Below are positions 1 through 6,422 of a stretch of DNA of 9,190 nucleotides, one piece after another. Origin of the DNA: Rhodoferax sp. (GTDB lineage: Bacteria > Pseudomonadota > Gammaproteobacteria > Burkholderiales > Burkholderiaceae). Where the stretch lies: the NCBI GenBank assembly GCA_028292075.1, contig JAQGNA010000137.1, positions 1-9,190 on the forward strand, written 5' to 3'. Position 1 is the first letter of the stretch. Each line of letters starts with the position of its first letter. The translations under genes were made by a program, and so were the position numbers. Under the pieces are notes generated by a model. It saw only the letters and a list, made by a program, of their open reading frames with translations. It was not told where the DNA came from and did no database searches.

Positions 1-1195
1 CAGCCCCGGCGAAAACGGCCGCCAGCCCTTCGGCCTCGGCCTGCGCCTTGACCGCGCCCGAGCCCGGCACCACCATGGCCCGCACGCCCGCGGCCACATG
101 GCGGCCGCGCACCACGTCGGCGGCGGCGCGCAGGTCCTCGATGCGGCCATTCGTGCAGGAGCCGATGAACACATGCTGCACCGGCGTGCCGGCGATAGCA
201 TCGCCCGCCGCCAACCGCGTGTACCCCAGCGCCTGGGCGGTGCTGCGCTGCACGGCCGGATCGGTGGACGGATCGACCGCCGGCACCTGGCCGGTGATGG
301 GCAGCACCTGGTCCGGACTGGTGCCCCAGGTCACGTGCGGCACCACCTCGCCGGCATCGAACAGGTGAACCGCATCGAAGGCCGCGCCCGTGTCGCTGCG
401 GAGCGTCGCCCAATGGGCCAGCGTGGCTGCGCGCAGGGGCCCGTCGATGTCGGGCGCCCGGGCAAACACGTAGTCGATGGCTTTTGCATCCGGCGCGATG
501 AGCGCGCCGCGCGCGCCCGCCTCCACCGCCATGTTGCACAACGTGAACCGCGCCTCGACCGACAGCGACTCGATCGCCGTGCCGCTGAACTCGACCACGA
601 AGCCGCGGGCGCCCTGCGCCCCGATGCGGCCGATCACCATCAGAACCAGGTCCTTGGCGGTGGTGCCGGAGGGCAGGCGGCCGTCGATGCGAATGTGCAT
701 GTCTTGCGCGAGCCGGTAGACCAGCGTCTGGGTGGCCAGCACATGCTCGACCTCGGAGGTGCCGATGCCGAAGCCGAGTGCCCCCAACGCGCCATAGGTG
801 GTGGTGTGGCTGTCGCCGCAAATGATGACCATGCCGGGCCGCACCATCCCGTGCTCCGGCGCCACCACATGCTCGATGCCCTGCAGCGCGTCGTTCGTGT
901 CGAACAGCGGGATGCCGTGCCGCTCGCAGTTGCGCTTCAGGTTGCTCGCCTGCAGCGCCGATGCCGGGTCGCCGATGACGCGCGGCGCCACCGCCCAAGT
1001 GGGAATGATGTGACTCACCACCGCCACGTTCTGCCCGGGCATGCGCACGGCGCGGCCCTTCGCATGCAGGCCGGCGAAGGCCTGCGGGCTGGTGTATTCG
1101 TTCATCAGATGGAGATCGCAGAACAGCAGCACGTTCTGCGGGTCGAGCACGGCCACGGTATGCGAGTCGACCAGCTTCCGGTACAGCGTCTTCAT
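1..1195 (-). CDS. leuC: 3-isopropylmalate dehydratase large subunit-like (LeuC/aconitase family), C-terminus cut by window edge
   Basis: The first 398 residues are visible; family members are about 470 aa, so the C-terminus lies outside the window. LeuC-family [4Fe-4S] enzymes pair with a small LeuD subunit and move a hydroxyl group by dehydration/rehydration of a malate derivative. The visible sequence begins MKTLYRKLVDSH and has TSPQAF (35-40), CGDSHT (126-131), the long family signature GFGIGTSEVEHVLATQTL (141-158), VTWGT (288-292), and the first cluster cysteine C347 in FIGSCTNGRIEDL. The other two cluster cysteines would lie beyond the edge. An oddity is SHIIPT at 61-66, where LeuC and aconitase normally have Asp-His; Asp is replaced by Ser (codon AGT). 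The ATG overlaps the stop of the upstream hydrolase gene as ATGA, implying translational coupling. The catabolic-looking context, rather than a leuCDB operon, suggests a paralogue acting on another substrate (citramalate- or dimethylmaleate-like). Family assignment is firm; leucine biosynthesis is doubtful. Confidence 0.9.
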   Translation of the reverse strand, partial: MKTLYRKLVDSHTVAVLDPQNVLLFCDLHLMNEYTSPQAFAGLHAKGRAVRMPGQNVAVVSHIIPTWAVAPRVIGDPASALQASNLKRNCERHGIPLFDTNDALQGIEHVVAPEHGMVRPGMVIICGDSHTTTYGALGALGFGIGTSEVEHVLATQTLVYRLAQDMHIRIDGRLPSGTTAKDLVLMVIGRIGAQGARGFVVEFSGTAIESLSVEARFTLCNMAVEAGARGALIAPDAKAIDYVFARAPDIDGPLRAATLAHWATLRSDTGAAFDAVHLFDAGEVVPHVTWGTSPDQVLPITGQVPAVDPSTDPAVQRSTAQALGYTRLAAGDAIAGTPVQHVFIGSCTNGRIEDLRAAADVVRGRHVAAGVRAMVVPGSGAVKAQAEAEGLAAVFAGA

Positions 1196-2226
1196 GTGTT
1201 GACTTCCAGCGATGACGATGGTGGCGATGCTGGCGATGTCGGGGTCATGGCCAACGACGACAGCTCGGCCGTCAAAAACGGCAAGGCTTTGGCGAGCAAG
1301 GCGTCGGGCGCCTCCTCGGCGACATAGTGGCCGCAAGGCAGCGTCTCGCCGCGCACGTTGGCCGCGACGCGGCACCATTCCTGCAGCGGCTTGAAGCAGC
1401 GGTGGACCACGCCCTCTTCCCCCCACAGCACCATCAGCGGCATGGCCAGGCGATGGCCGGCGTCGCGGTCGGCGCGGTCGTGGACCAGGTCGATGCTGGC
1501 GCTGGCGCGGTAGTCCTCGCACAGACCGTGCGCCGCGCCGGGGCCCTGAAGGGCGCGGTTGTAGGCCTCGAAGGCACGGGGGTCGAAGGGCGACAGGCCG
1601 GCGCTGCGGCCCCCCATCACCTCGCTCAGGTAGGCCGCCGGGTCCGCCTCGATCAGGCGCTCGGGCATGGGCGCCGGCTGGATCAAAAAGAACCAGTGCC
1701 AGTAGGCCCGGGCGAAAGCCTCGCCGGTCTGCTCGTACATGGCCAGCGTGGGGGCGATGTCGAGCAGCACGAGCCGCTCCACGGCATCGCCATGGTCGGC
1801 GGCAAGGCGATGGGCCACGCGCGCGCCACGGTCATGCGCCAGCACCGAGAACCGCTGGTGCCCGAGCGACTGCATGACCCTCAACATGTCGCGGGCCATG
1901 GTGCGCCGGCTGTAGTTGGCGTGGTCGTCGTCCCCCACCGGCTTGGACGATGCACCATAGCCGCGCAGGTCGGCCAGCACCAGGGTGAAATGCCGGGCCA
2001 GCACCGGGGCCACCTTGTGCCACAGCGCATGCGTCTGCGGATGGCCATGCAGCATCAGCAGGGGCGGCGCCTTGCCGTGACGGTCCGAAGTGATGGCGTG
2101 GATGGTGACGCCCTCATCGGTGGCAACGTCAACGGCTTCGAAGCCTGGGAACAGCGGCGTTGGATCTGCGGGGCTGGGGGTGGAATTCATTGCTGGGTTC
2201 ATGGCGACGGTGATGGCTGGGGTCAT
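1192..2226 (-). CDS. Alpha/beta hydrolase, haloacetate (fluoroacetate) dehalogenase-like
   Basis: This 344-aa cytoplasmic alpha/beta hydrolase most resembles haloacetate dehalogenases (DehH1/FAcD type), which displace halide from a haloacid through an aspartyl ester. Residues visible from the chosen start are the oxyanion-side HGHP (60-63), DLRGYG (86-91), the nucleophile motif HDRGAR with D132 and the two carboxylate-binding arginines R133 and R136, D156 in LLDIAPT as likely acid, H177-W178 in AYWHWFF, Y239 in CEDYRA (the halide-pocket His/Trp/Tyr), and H300 as base. An Asp nucleophile argues against a plain esterase; epoxide hydrolase is the main alternative. The start is uncertain. ATGs at 2226, 2202 and 2190 all lack a convincing SD, and the longest is given, 37 nt after the tctC-like stop. 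A Ser/Pro-rich tail (about 325-344) extends past the fold. The stop overlaps the next gene's start as ATGA, so the two are probably co-translated. The actual substrate is not known. Confidence 0.85.
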   Translation of the reverse strand: MTPAITVAMNPAMNSTPSPADPTPLFPGFEAVDVATDEGVTIHAITSDRHGKAPPLLMLHGHPQTHALWHKVAPVLARHFTLVLADLRGYGASSKPVGDDDHANYSRRTMARDMLRVMQSLGHQRFSVLAHDRGARVAHRLAADHGDAVERLVLLDIAPTLAMYEQTGEAFARAYWHWFFLIQPAPMPERLIEADPAAYLSEVMGGRSAGLSPFDPRAFEAYNRALQGPGAAHGLCEDYRASASIDLVHDRADRDAGHRLAMPLMVLWGEEGVVHRCFKPLQEWCRVAANVRGETLPCGHYVAEEAPDALLAKALPFLTAELSSLAMTPTSPASPPSSSLEVNT

Positions 2227-2263
2227 GGCCAAAAAATTGGAGGGGAATCGGCGCGCGGCGTTC

Positions 2264-3286
2264 TCATTCGGCGGTGATGCCGCGCTCCTTGATGAGCTTG
2301 GCCCACACCGGCATTTCGGTCTCGAGCCGCGCACGCGCCTGGGCCGGCGTGGACGGCAGGGGGTCGAAGCCTTCCTTCGTCATGCGCTCCTTCAGCGCGG
2401 GCGCGGCCAGGGCCTGGTTGAGCGCAGCGTTCAGCCGCTCGATGACCGGCCGCGGCGTGGCCGCCGGCGCGAAGACGATGAACCAGGTCTCGAAGCTGTA
2501 GCCGGGCAACCCGGCTTCGGCGATGGTTGGCACCTGCGGCATCAGCGTGGAGCGCTTGCTGCCGGTGACGCCGATGGCCCGCAGCTTGCCGGCCTGCACA
2601 TGCTGCTGCGCCGCCGACAGCACCGGAAAGCTCATGTCGACCTGGCCCGAGATGGTGTCGATCAGCGCCGGGCCGCCGCCACGGTAGGGGATGTGCACGA
2701 TGGGCACGCCGGCCACCGCCTTGAACAGTTCGGCCGACATGTGAAAGGTGCTGCCCGCGCCGGCCGAGCCGTAGGTGAGCCTGCCCGGCTGCGCCTTCAG
2801 CAGCGCCAGCAACTCCTTGAGATTGGCCGCGGGCAGCTTGGGGTTGACCACCAGCACGTGCTGCGAACTGGCCACCATGCCGATGGGCGCCAGGTCCTTC
2901 AGCGTGTCGTAGGGCATCTTCGCGGTCAGCGCCGGGTTGATGGCCAGCGACACCGTCTGCAAGCCGATGGTGTAGCCATCGGGCGCGGCCTTGGCCACCG
3001 CGTCCACACCCAGGTTGCCGCCGGCGCCGCCCTTGTTCTCGATGAACAGCGTGGTGCCCAGCGCGCGCGCCCATTCATCGGCCACCAGGCGTGCGGCGAT
3101 GTCGGCGCTGCCGCCCGGCGCATAAGGCACGATGAGCCGGACGGGCCGTTCCGGATAGCCGGCCGGTGCCGGTGCCTGTGCCTGCGCGGCTTCAGGCAAT
3201 GCGACTGCGATCAGCACAGCGGCCAGGGTCTCGAAGCCCCGCTGCAGGATGGCGCGGCGCGGCGACGTGGTGGTTGGGGGGCGCAT
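2264..3286 (-). CDS. Bug/TctC family tripartite tricarboxylate transporter substrate-binding protein
   Basis: This 340-aa periplasmic binding protein of the Bug (TctC) family captures carboxylates, sometimes for a TctAB membrane permease and often as an orphan receptor. The N-terminus carries SPRRAILQRG (8-17), a hydrophobic stretch (about 20-31) and AQAQA sites (cleavage near 36-38). That makes an exported protein, with the arginine pair leaving a Tat route possible. Family landmarks are VPYAPGGSAD (53-62), ENKGGAGGN (83-91), PDGYT (102-106), GSAGAGS (173-179), HIPYRGGGPAL (198-208), GQVDM (214-218) and the VPTIAEAGLPGY segment (252-263). The start at 3286 is chosen because AGGAGA lies about 5 nt upstream (3292-3297). 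An in-frame ATG at 3358 would add 24 residues before the signal peptide and is unlikely. The gene is divergent from the LysR gene and first in the operon with the dehalogenase-like and LeuC-like genes, so it probably delivers their substrate. No TctA/TctB permease gene is in view. Confidence 0.95.
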   Translation of the reverse strand: MRPPTTTSPRRAILQRGFETLAAVLIAVALPEAAQAQAPAPAGYPERPVRLIVPYAPGGSADIAARLVADEWARALGTTLFIENKGGAGGNLGVDAVAKAAPDGYTIGLQTVSLAINPALTAKMPYDTLKDLAPIGMVASSQHVLVVNPKLPAANLKELLALLKAQPGRLTYGSAGAGSTFHMSAELFKAVAGVPIVHIPYRGGGPALIDTISGQVDMSFPVLSAAQQHVQAGKLRAIGVTGSKRSTLMPQVPTIAEAGLPGYSFETWFIVFAPAATPRPVIERLNAALNQALAAPALKERMTKEGFDPLPSTPAQARARLETEMPVWAKLIKERGITAE

Positions 3287-3291
3287 GGGTG

Positions 3292-3297
3292 TCTCCT
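3292..3297 (-). promoter_or_regulatory. Shine-Dalgarno of the tctC-like gene
   Basis: AGGAGA on the minus strand sits about 5 nt before the ATG at 3286 and decides that start over the upstream in-frame ATG at 3358. It is one of the few clear ribosome-binding sites in the window. Confidence 0.75.
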
Positions 3298-3302
3298 GCT
3301 TG

Positions 3303-3324
3303 TGACGTTCTTCGTTGAACGTCA
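3303..3324. repeat. Perfect 8-bp inverted repeat upstream of the tctC-like SD
   Basis: The arms TGACGTTC (3303-3310) and GAACGTCA (3317-3324) are exact reverse complements separated by six bases (TTCGTT). The dyad begins 5 bp upstream of the tctC-like SD. It could therefore be an operator for a dimeric repressor, or a hairpin (loop AACGAA) in the operon's 5' UTR. Its even symmetry and 6-bp spacer do not match the LysR T-N11-A box. Confidence 0.6.
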
Positions 3325-3332
3325 TCGTATCC

Positions 3333-3349
3333 ATGAACCACAGATTCAT
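3333..3349. repeat. ATGAA-N7-TTCAT dyad, candidate LysR site
   Basis: Perfect 5-bp arms ATGAA (3333-3337) and TTCAT (3345-3349) flank seven bases. The arm-gap geometry resembles LysR-type recognition sites (short arms, 7-bp gap). The T to A distance is N13 rather than the canonical N11, so assignment to the adjacent regulator is inference. Confidence 0.4.
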
Positions 3350-3356
3350 AATATCC

Positions 3357-3367
3357 ATTGCGGCAAT
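3357..3367. repeat. ATTGC-G-GCAAT palindrome, candidate operator
   Basis: An 11-bp perfect palindrome (3357-3361 and 3363-3367 around one base) lies 24 bp before the LysR ATG. A further GCAA half-site occurs at 3380-3383. The position fits autoregulation of the LysR gene, but nothing in the sequence shows which protein binds. Confidence 0.35.
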
Positions 3368-3390
3368 TCTTCAGGTCGCGCAAGTTACGA

Positions 3391-4323
3391 ATGCATGCCA
3401 TGGACGGCTTCTCCGATCTCTCCTTCTTTTCACTGATCGCGCGCCAGGGCTCGCTCGCGGCCTCGGCGCAGCAGCTGGGCGTGACACCGCCGGCCGTGAG
3501 CAAGCGGCTGGCCGCGCTGGAGCGGCGGCTGGGCGTGCGCCTGCTGAACCGGACGACGCGGCGCATCAGCCTCACACCGGAGGGCGAGATCTACCTGGCC
3601 GACGGCGCCCGGCTGCTTGAAGACCTTGAAACGCTGGAACGCAGCGTGGCCGGCACGCGCTCGGTGCCGCAGGGCGTGCTGCGCATCAGCGCCACGCTGG
3701 GCTTCGGCCGCCGCCACATCGCACCGGCGCTGTCGCGCTTCGCGCGGGCCTTCCCGAAGATCGAGGTGCAGCTGCACCTGGCGGACCGGCCGGTCAACCT
3801 GGTCGAGCAGCGCTTCGACCTGCAGGTGCGCTTCGGTGAACTGCCCGACGCCCGGCTCACCGCGCGCCTGTTGGCCGGCAATCGGCGCCTTCTGTGCGCC
3901 TCGCCCATGTACCTGGCCGCCGCCGGCACACCCGCCACGCCCCGTGAACTGGCCAGCCACCGCTGCATCTTCCTGCGCGAGGGCGATGAGACCTTCGGCA
4001 CCTGGCACCTGCAACACGGCGGCCGCACCGAGACGGTGAAAGTGCGCGGCGCGCTGAGCAGCAACGACGGCGAATCGGCCCTGGGCTGGGCGCTCGACGG
4101 GCACGGCATTCTGATGCGCTCGCAGTGGGATGCGGCCGAACTGCTGCGGGCCGGCACGCTGGTGCCAGTGCTGGCCGACTGGCACCTGCCCGGCGGCGAC
4201 ATCTACCTGGTGTTTCAGACCCGGCACCACCTGTCGCTCAAGACCCGGGCGCTGGTCGATTTTTTGCTGGACGCCTTCGCCGCGCACCGCGAACCCGGCG
4301 TTCCGGAGTTCTGCACCTGGTGA
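3391..4323 (+). CDS. LysR-family transcriptional regulator
   Basis: This is a 310-aa LysR-type regulator of normal length. The N-terminal winged helix-turn-helix (about 7-66) includes GSLAASAQQLGVTPPAVSKR (20-39), then LGVRLLNRTTRRISLTPEGE, which is the classic family signature. The rest is a periplasmic-binding-like effector domain, opening with VLRISATLGFGRRHIAPALS. The sub-type resembles the DsdC/GcvA/AaeR-like LTTRs abundant in Burkholderiales. The start is uncertain. ATG at 3391 (MHAMDGF) and ATG at 3400 (MDGF) are both possible, a TTG at 3358 would lie inside a palindrome, and none has a good SD. It diverges from the tctC-like operon across a spacer rich in dyads, so it most likely controls that operon in response to the transported carboxylate or a product. 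It ends 34 bp from the convergent hydrolase gene. Confidence 0.93.
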   Translation: MHAMDGFSDLSFFSLIARQGSLAASAQQLGVTPPAVSKRLAALERRLGVRLLNRTTRRISLTPEGEIYLADGARLLEDLETLERSVAGTRSVPQGVLRISATLGFGRRHIAPALSRFARAFPKIEVQLHLADRPVNLVEQRFDLQVRFGELPDARLTARLLAGNRRLLCASPMYLAAAGTPATPRELASHRCIFLREGDETFGTWHLQHGGRTETVKVRGALSSNDGESALGWALDGHGILMRSQWDAAELLRAGTLVPVLADWHLPGGDIYLVFQTRHHLSLKTRALVDFLLDAFAAHREPGVPEFCTW

Positions 4324-4357
4324 CTTGCGTCGGCCTGGGCCCGAGCCACTCGCATCT

Positions 4358-5188
4358 TCAGGGCCGCAGCAGCAGCATCTCGTCGCGGTCGTCGGCCTCT
4401 TCCAGTATCGGCCTGTCCGGCAGCTTGCCGCCCGACTTCGCCCTTTGCGCGTCGTCCTTGGCGCCCTGCACCATTTCGCCGACCCACTTGACGAGGATCG
4501 AAGTGTAGGACTGGCTGGCGTCGCGCGTCGACAGGCTGTGATCTGCGCCCTTGATGACGCGGTAGGTCATCGACTGGGCCTGGCGGAAGGCGGTCAGGTA
4601 GTTCTCGATGACGGTGTGCGGCACGGTGGTGTCGTGCTCCGACGCCACCATCAGCACGTCGCCCCTGAACGCGGCGCTGGCGGCCAGGGCGCGGTTGCTG
4701 GCGGGGTCCAGCACCTGCGCGCGGTAGGCCGCCACCTCCTGCTTGTTCAATGCGCTTTTCGAGACGAGCCAGTCCTCGTCCTTGTACAGGGCGGGCGCCC
4801 GCAGGCCCAGCCAGCGCACCGGTCGCAAGGTGCTCAACACCGTGGCCAGATAGCCACCGTAGCTGCTGCCGACAACCACCACCGAAGAAGCGTCGACCGC
4901 GGGGTGGCCCACCAGCGTGTCATAGGCGGCCAGCATGTCGTTCAGGTTGTCCTCCCGCGTGACGGTGTCGCGATGCGCCTTGTCGCGCGCATGGCCGCGC
5001 AGGTCGAAGGTGAGGCAGATGCAGCCGAGCGCGGCGATCTCGTGCGCGCGGTGCAGGTACTGCTCCTGGCTGCCGTCCCAGCCGTGGACCAGCATGACGC
5101 CCGGCACCACCGTGTTGGGGGCGACAAGGGTGCCGGCAATGCTGCGGTCACCGACGGGGATGCGAATGTTCTGATGTCGAGTGGGCAT
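4358..5188 (-). CDS. Alpha/beta hydrolase (serine hydrolase, dienelactone hydrolase/S9-like)
   Basis: This 276-aa soluble serine hydrolase has no signal peptide. Visible motifs are HGWDG (35-39, oxyanion loop), FDLRGHARD (61-69), the nucleophile elbow GSSYGG with S109 (107-112), D186 in SEHD as likely acid, and H217 in GADHS as base. The layout matches small acyl-peptidase/dienelactone-hydrolase-like enzymes; substrate cannot be read from sequence. An Asp/Glu-rich tail (about 258-276, ILEEADDRDE) lies outside the fold and is unusual. The ATG at 5188 lies 41 nt inside the upstream DUF3182 gene and has no SD, so translation probably depends on the upstream gene. There is no later ATG before the oxyanion strand. 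The two proteins are therefore likely to be made together and may share a process. Confidence 0.88.
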   Translation of the reverse strand: MPTRHQNIRIPVGDRSIAGTLVAPNTVVPGVMLVHGWDGSQEQYLHRAHEIAALGCICLTFDLRGHARDKAHRDTVTREDNLNDMLAAYDTLVGHPAVDASSVVVVGSSYGGYLATVLSTLRPVRWLGLRAPALYKDEDWLVSKSALNKQEVAAYRAQVLDPASNRALAASAAFRGDVLMVASEHDTTVPHTVIENYLTAFRQAQSMTYRVIKGADHSLSTRDASQSYTSILVKWVGEMVQGAKDDAQRAKSGGKLPDRPILEEADDRDEMLLLRP

Positions 5189-6422
5189 CGGATGCGGCCG
5201 TGGCTGGCACGGCGGAAGGAGGGATCGTTGAAGACATGGCGGCCGGCACCGGCAGTTCGCTTACGGTGGTGTACTTGGTCAACGGCCCTGCCTGGCTGTC
5301 GACACCCTGAAAATAGACGATGGCGCCCTCGGGCGGCGGCATGAGCGCGCCGAAGATCTCGACGCAGCGGGCCTGCACGGCGCCTTGCACCCGCCCATCC
5401 TGGATGGCTTCGAGCGCTGCCACCTCGGCACCGGTCGCGCCGCCCGCCCGCCACGACTGCTCCAGCACGCCAGAGCACCAGCGACCCATGGCGTCCAGGC
5501 CCTGTGCCACGTCGTAGTTGATGCGCGAGGCAAAGAAGCCGGCAAAACAGGACTTGGCGGCGCTGTCGTAGACCAGCGCCTGCTCCACGGCCATGCGCAC
5601 GTTGGCGCTGGGTGCCAGGGCGCGCAGCGCGTCGAAACCGCCGCGCACCACCGTCAGCTCCGAACCACCATAGACCATCTCGCCACGGTTGCTGGGCGTG
5701 AGGCGCTGCACCCCGAAATAGGACGCGACGATGCCGGCCACGTTCACCTGGCCGACGCTCAGCGTCTCCACCTGCCGCAGGTTGTGCTCCAGCACCAGGC
5801 CACCTTCGGCCAGCGCCGCATCGCTCAGGGGCGCGAGGCTTTCCTCGAGCGCATCCGCGTCTGGCGCCACGGTCTGGCCGCGTCCGCCCGTCTCGCACAC
5901 CTGTTTCACCCGCACCGGGCCCAGCGCCCAAAGCGCCTGCGCCGCCAGCCGCGCGTCTTCGCGCGAGAACACCGTGTAGCCGGGCAGCACGGCATCGGCC
6001 ACCTGGCGCGGGAATTCGGGGCTCCAGCCCTGCGGCGCGGCCGCGGCCTCCCGGAACAGGGGATGGGTGATGGCCTTGGTCGCGACGAAGGCGTGCGGCA
6101 CCACACCGCCGAAGAGATCGCCAACGCCATGCACGCCAAGGGCGCGCGCATGTTCGATGCCGACCAGCGTGTCGCTCGGCACCAGGTACATCGGCCCCGG
6201 CCATTCGGCCCGCGGCCGCTCCTGCGAACTGGCGCAGCCTTTCAGCCGTGCCAGCCTTCTCACAACCTCTTCCCGGGTCACCCGTTCATGGTCGCTCGCA
6301 TGGCCCTTCAGGCCCTGGGTGTAGGGCATGACCGTGGCGCCCTGCAAACCCGAGCCGGGCCGTACAGGAGCCGCGACGCTGCCGGGAGGGGCGGCAGGCG
6401 GCGGGTGGAAGACGATGGTCAT
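5148..6422 (-). CDS. DUF3182 family protein
   Basis: I recognise this 424-aa protein as DUF3182, a proteobacterial family of unknown function. Family blocks are HASDHERVTREE (41-52), PGPMYLVPSDTLVGIEHARALG (75-96), DLFGGVVPHAFVATKAITHPL (102-122), GPVRVK-x5-GGRGQTV (168-185), NRGEMVYGGSEL (245-256), NYDVAQGLDAMGRW (302-315), LEQSWRAGGATGAE (320-333) and GPLTKYT (379-385). The VRVK plus glycine-rich loop followed by VLEHNL (210-215) recalls the nucleotide-binding elements of ATP-grasp ligases; this is inference. There is no signal peptide or membrane segment. A low-complexity Pro/Ala/Ser tail (about 389-424) follows the conserved part and contains the start of the next gene. ATG 6422 is chosen because GAGG stands 7 nt upstream; an ATG at 6479 lacks an SD and adds 19 unlike residues. 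It is first in a two-gene unit with the overlapping hydrolase. Confidence 0.88.
   Translation of the reverse strand: MTIVFHPPPAAPPGSVAAPVRPGSGLQGATVMPYTQGLKGHASDHERVTREEVVRRLARLKGCASSQERPRAEWPGPMYLVPSDTLVGIEHARALGVHGVGDLFGGVVPHAFVATKAITHPLFREAAAAPQGWSPEFPRQVADAVLPGYTVFSREDARLAAQALWALGPVRVKQVCETGGRGQTVAPDADALEESLAPLSDAALAEGGLVLEHNLRQVETLSVGQVNVAGIVASYFGVQRLTPSNRGEMVYGGSELTVVRGGFDALRALAPSANVRMAVEQALVYDSAAKSCFAGFFASRINYDVAQGLDAMGRWCSGVLEQSWRAGGATGAEVAALEAIQDGRVQGAVQARCVEIFGALMPPPEGAIVYFQGVDSQAGPLTKYTTVSELPVPAAMSSTIPPSAVPATAASDAHSTSEHSHPRR

Larger units (their letters stand above)
3287..3390. promoter_or_regulatory. Divergent control region between LysR gene and tctC-like operon
   Basis: This 104-bp spacer separates the divergent LysR and tctC-like genes and is clearly more AT-rich around 3321-3370 than the coding sequence. 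LysR-family activators usually bind such spacers and control the divergent operon. It holds three perfect inverted repeats (listed separately) and repeated TTGC/GCAA half-sites at 3358-3361, 3363-3366 and 3380-3383. A TATTAT hexamer on the minus strand (3353-3348) could be a -10 element for the operon, but I find no good -35 element 16-18 nt away. That fits an activator-dependent promoter but does not prove it. Confidence 0.5.

Noticed and set aside
98..1327. Long open frame on the plus strand opposite the leuC-like gene
   Set aside because: The translation is Arg/His/Ala-rich with no family motif and lies antisense to clear LeuC signatures; it is a GC-rich shadow.
3287..3358. Extended N-terminus of the tctC-like protein from an ATG at 3358
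   Set aside because: It would place 24 residues before the signal peptide and ignore the good SD at 3292-3297.
3358..3390. TTG start for the LysR gene at 3358
   Set aside because: It adds residues before the normal LysR N-terminus and lies within the ATTGCGGCAAT palindrome; ATG 3391 or 3400 is more natural.
2090..3436. 448-codon plus-strand open frame across the tctC-like gene
   Set aside because: It runs antisense to an unmistakable Bug protein and through the divergent control region; its composition is that of a reverse-frame shadow.
4324..4357. Possible terminator between the convergent LysR and hydrolase genes
   Set aside because: Only a 4-bp TCGG/CCGA stem and a GGGCCC palindrome are present with no T-tract, no better than expected in GC-rich DNA.
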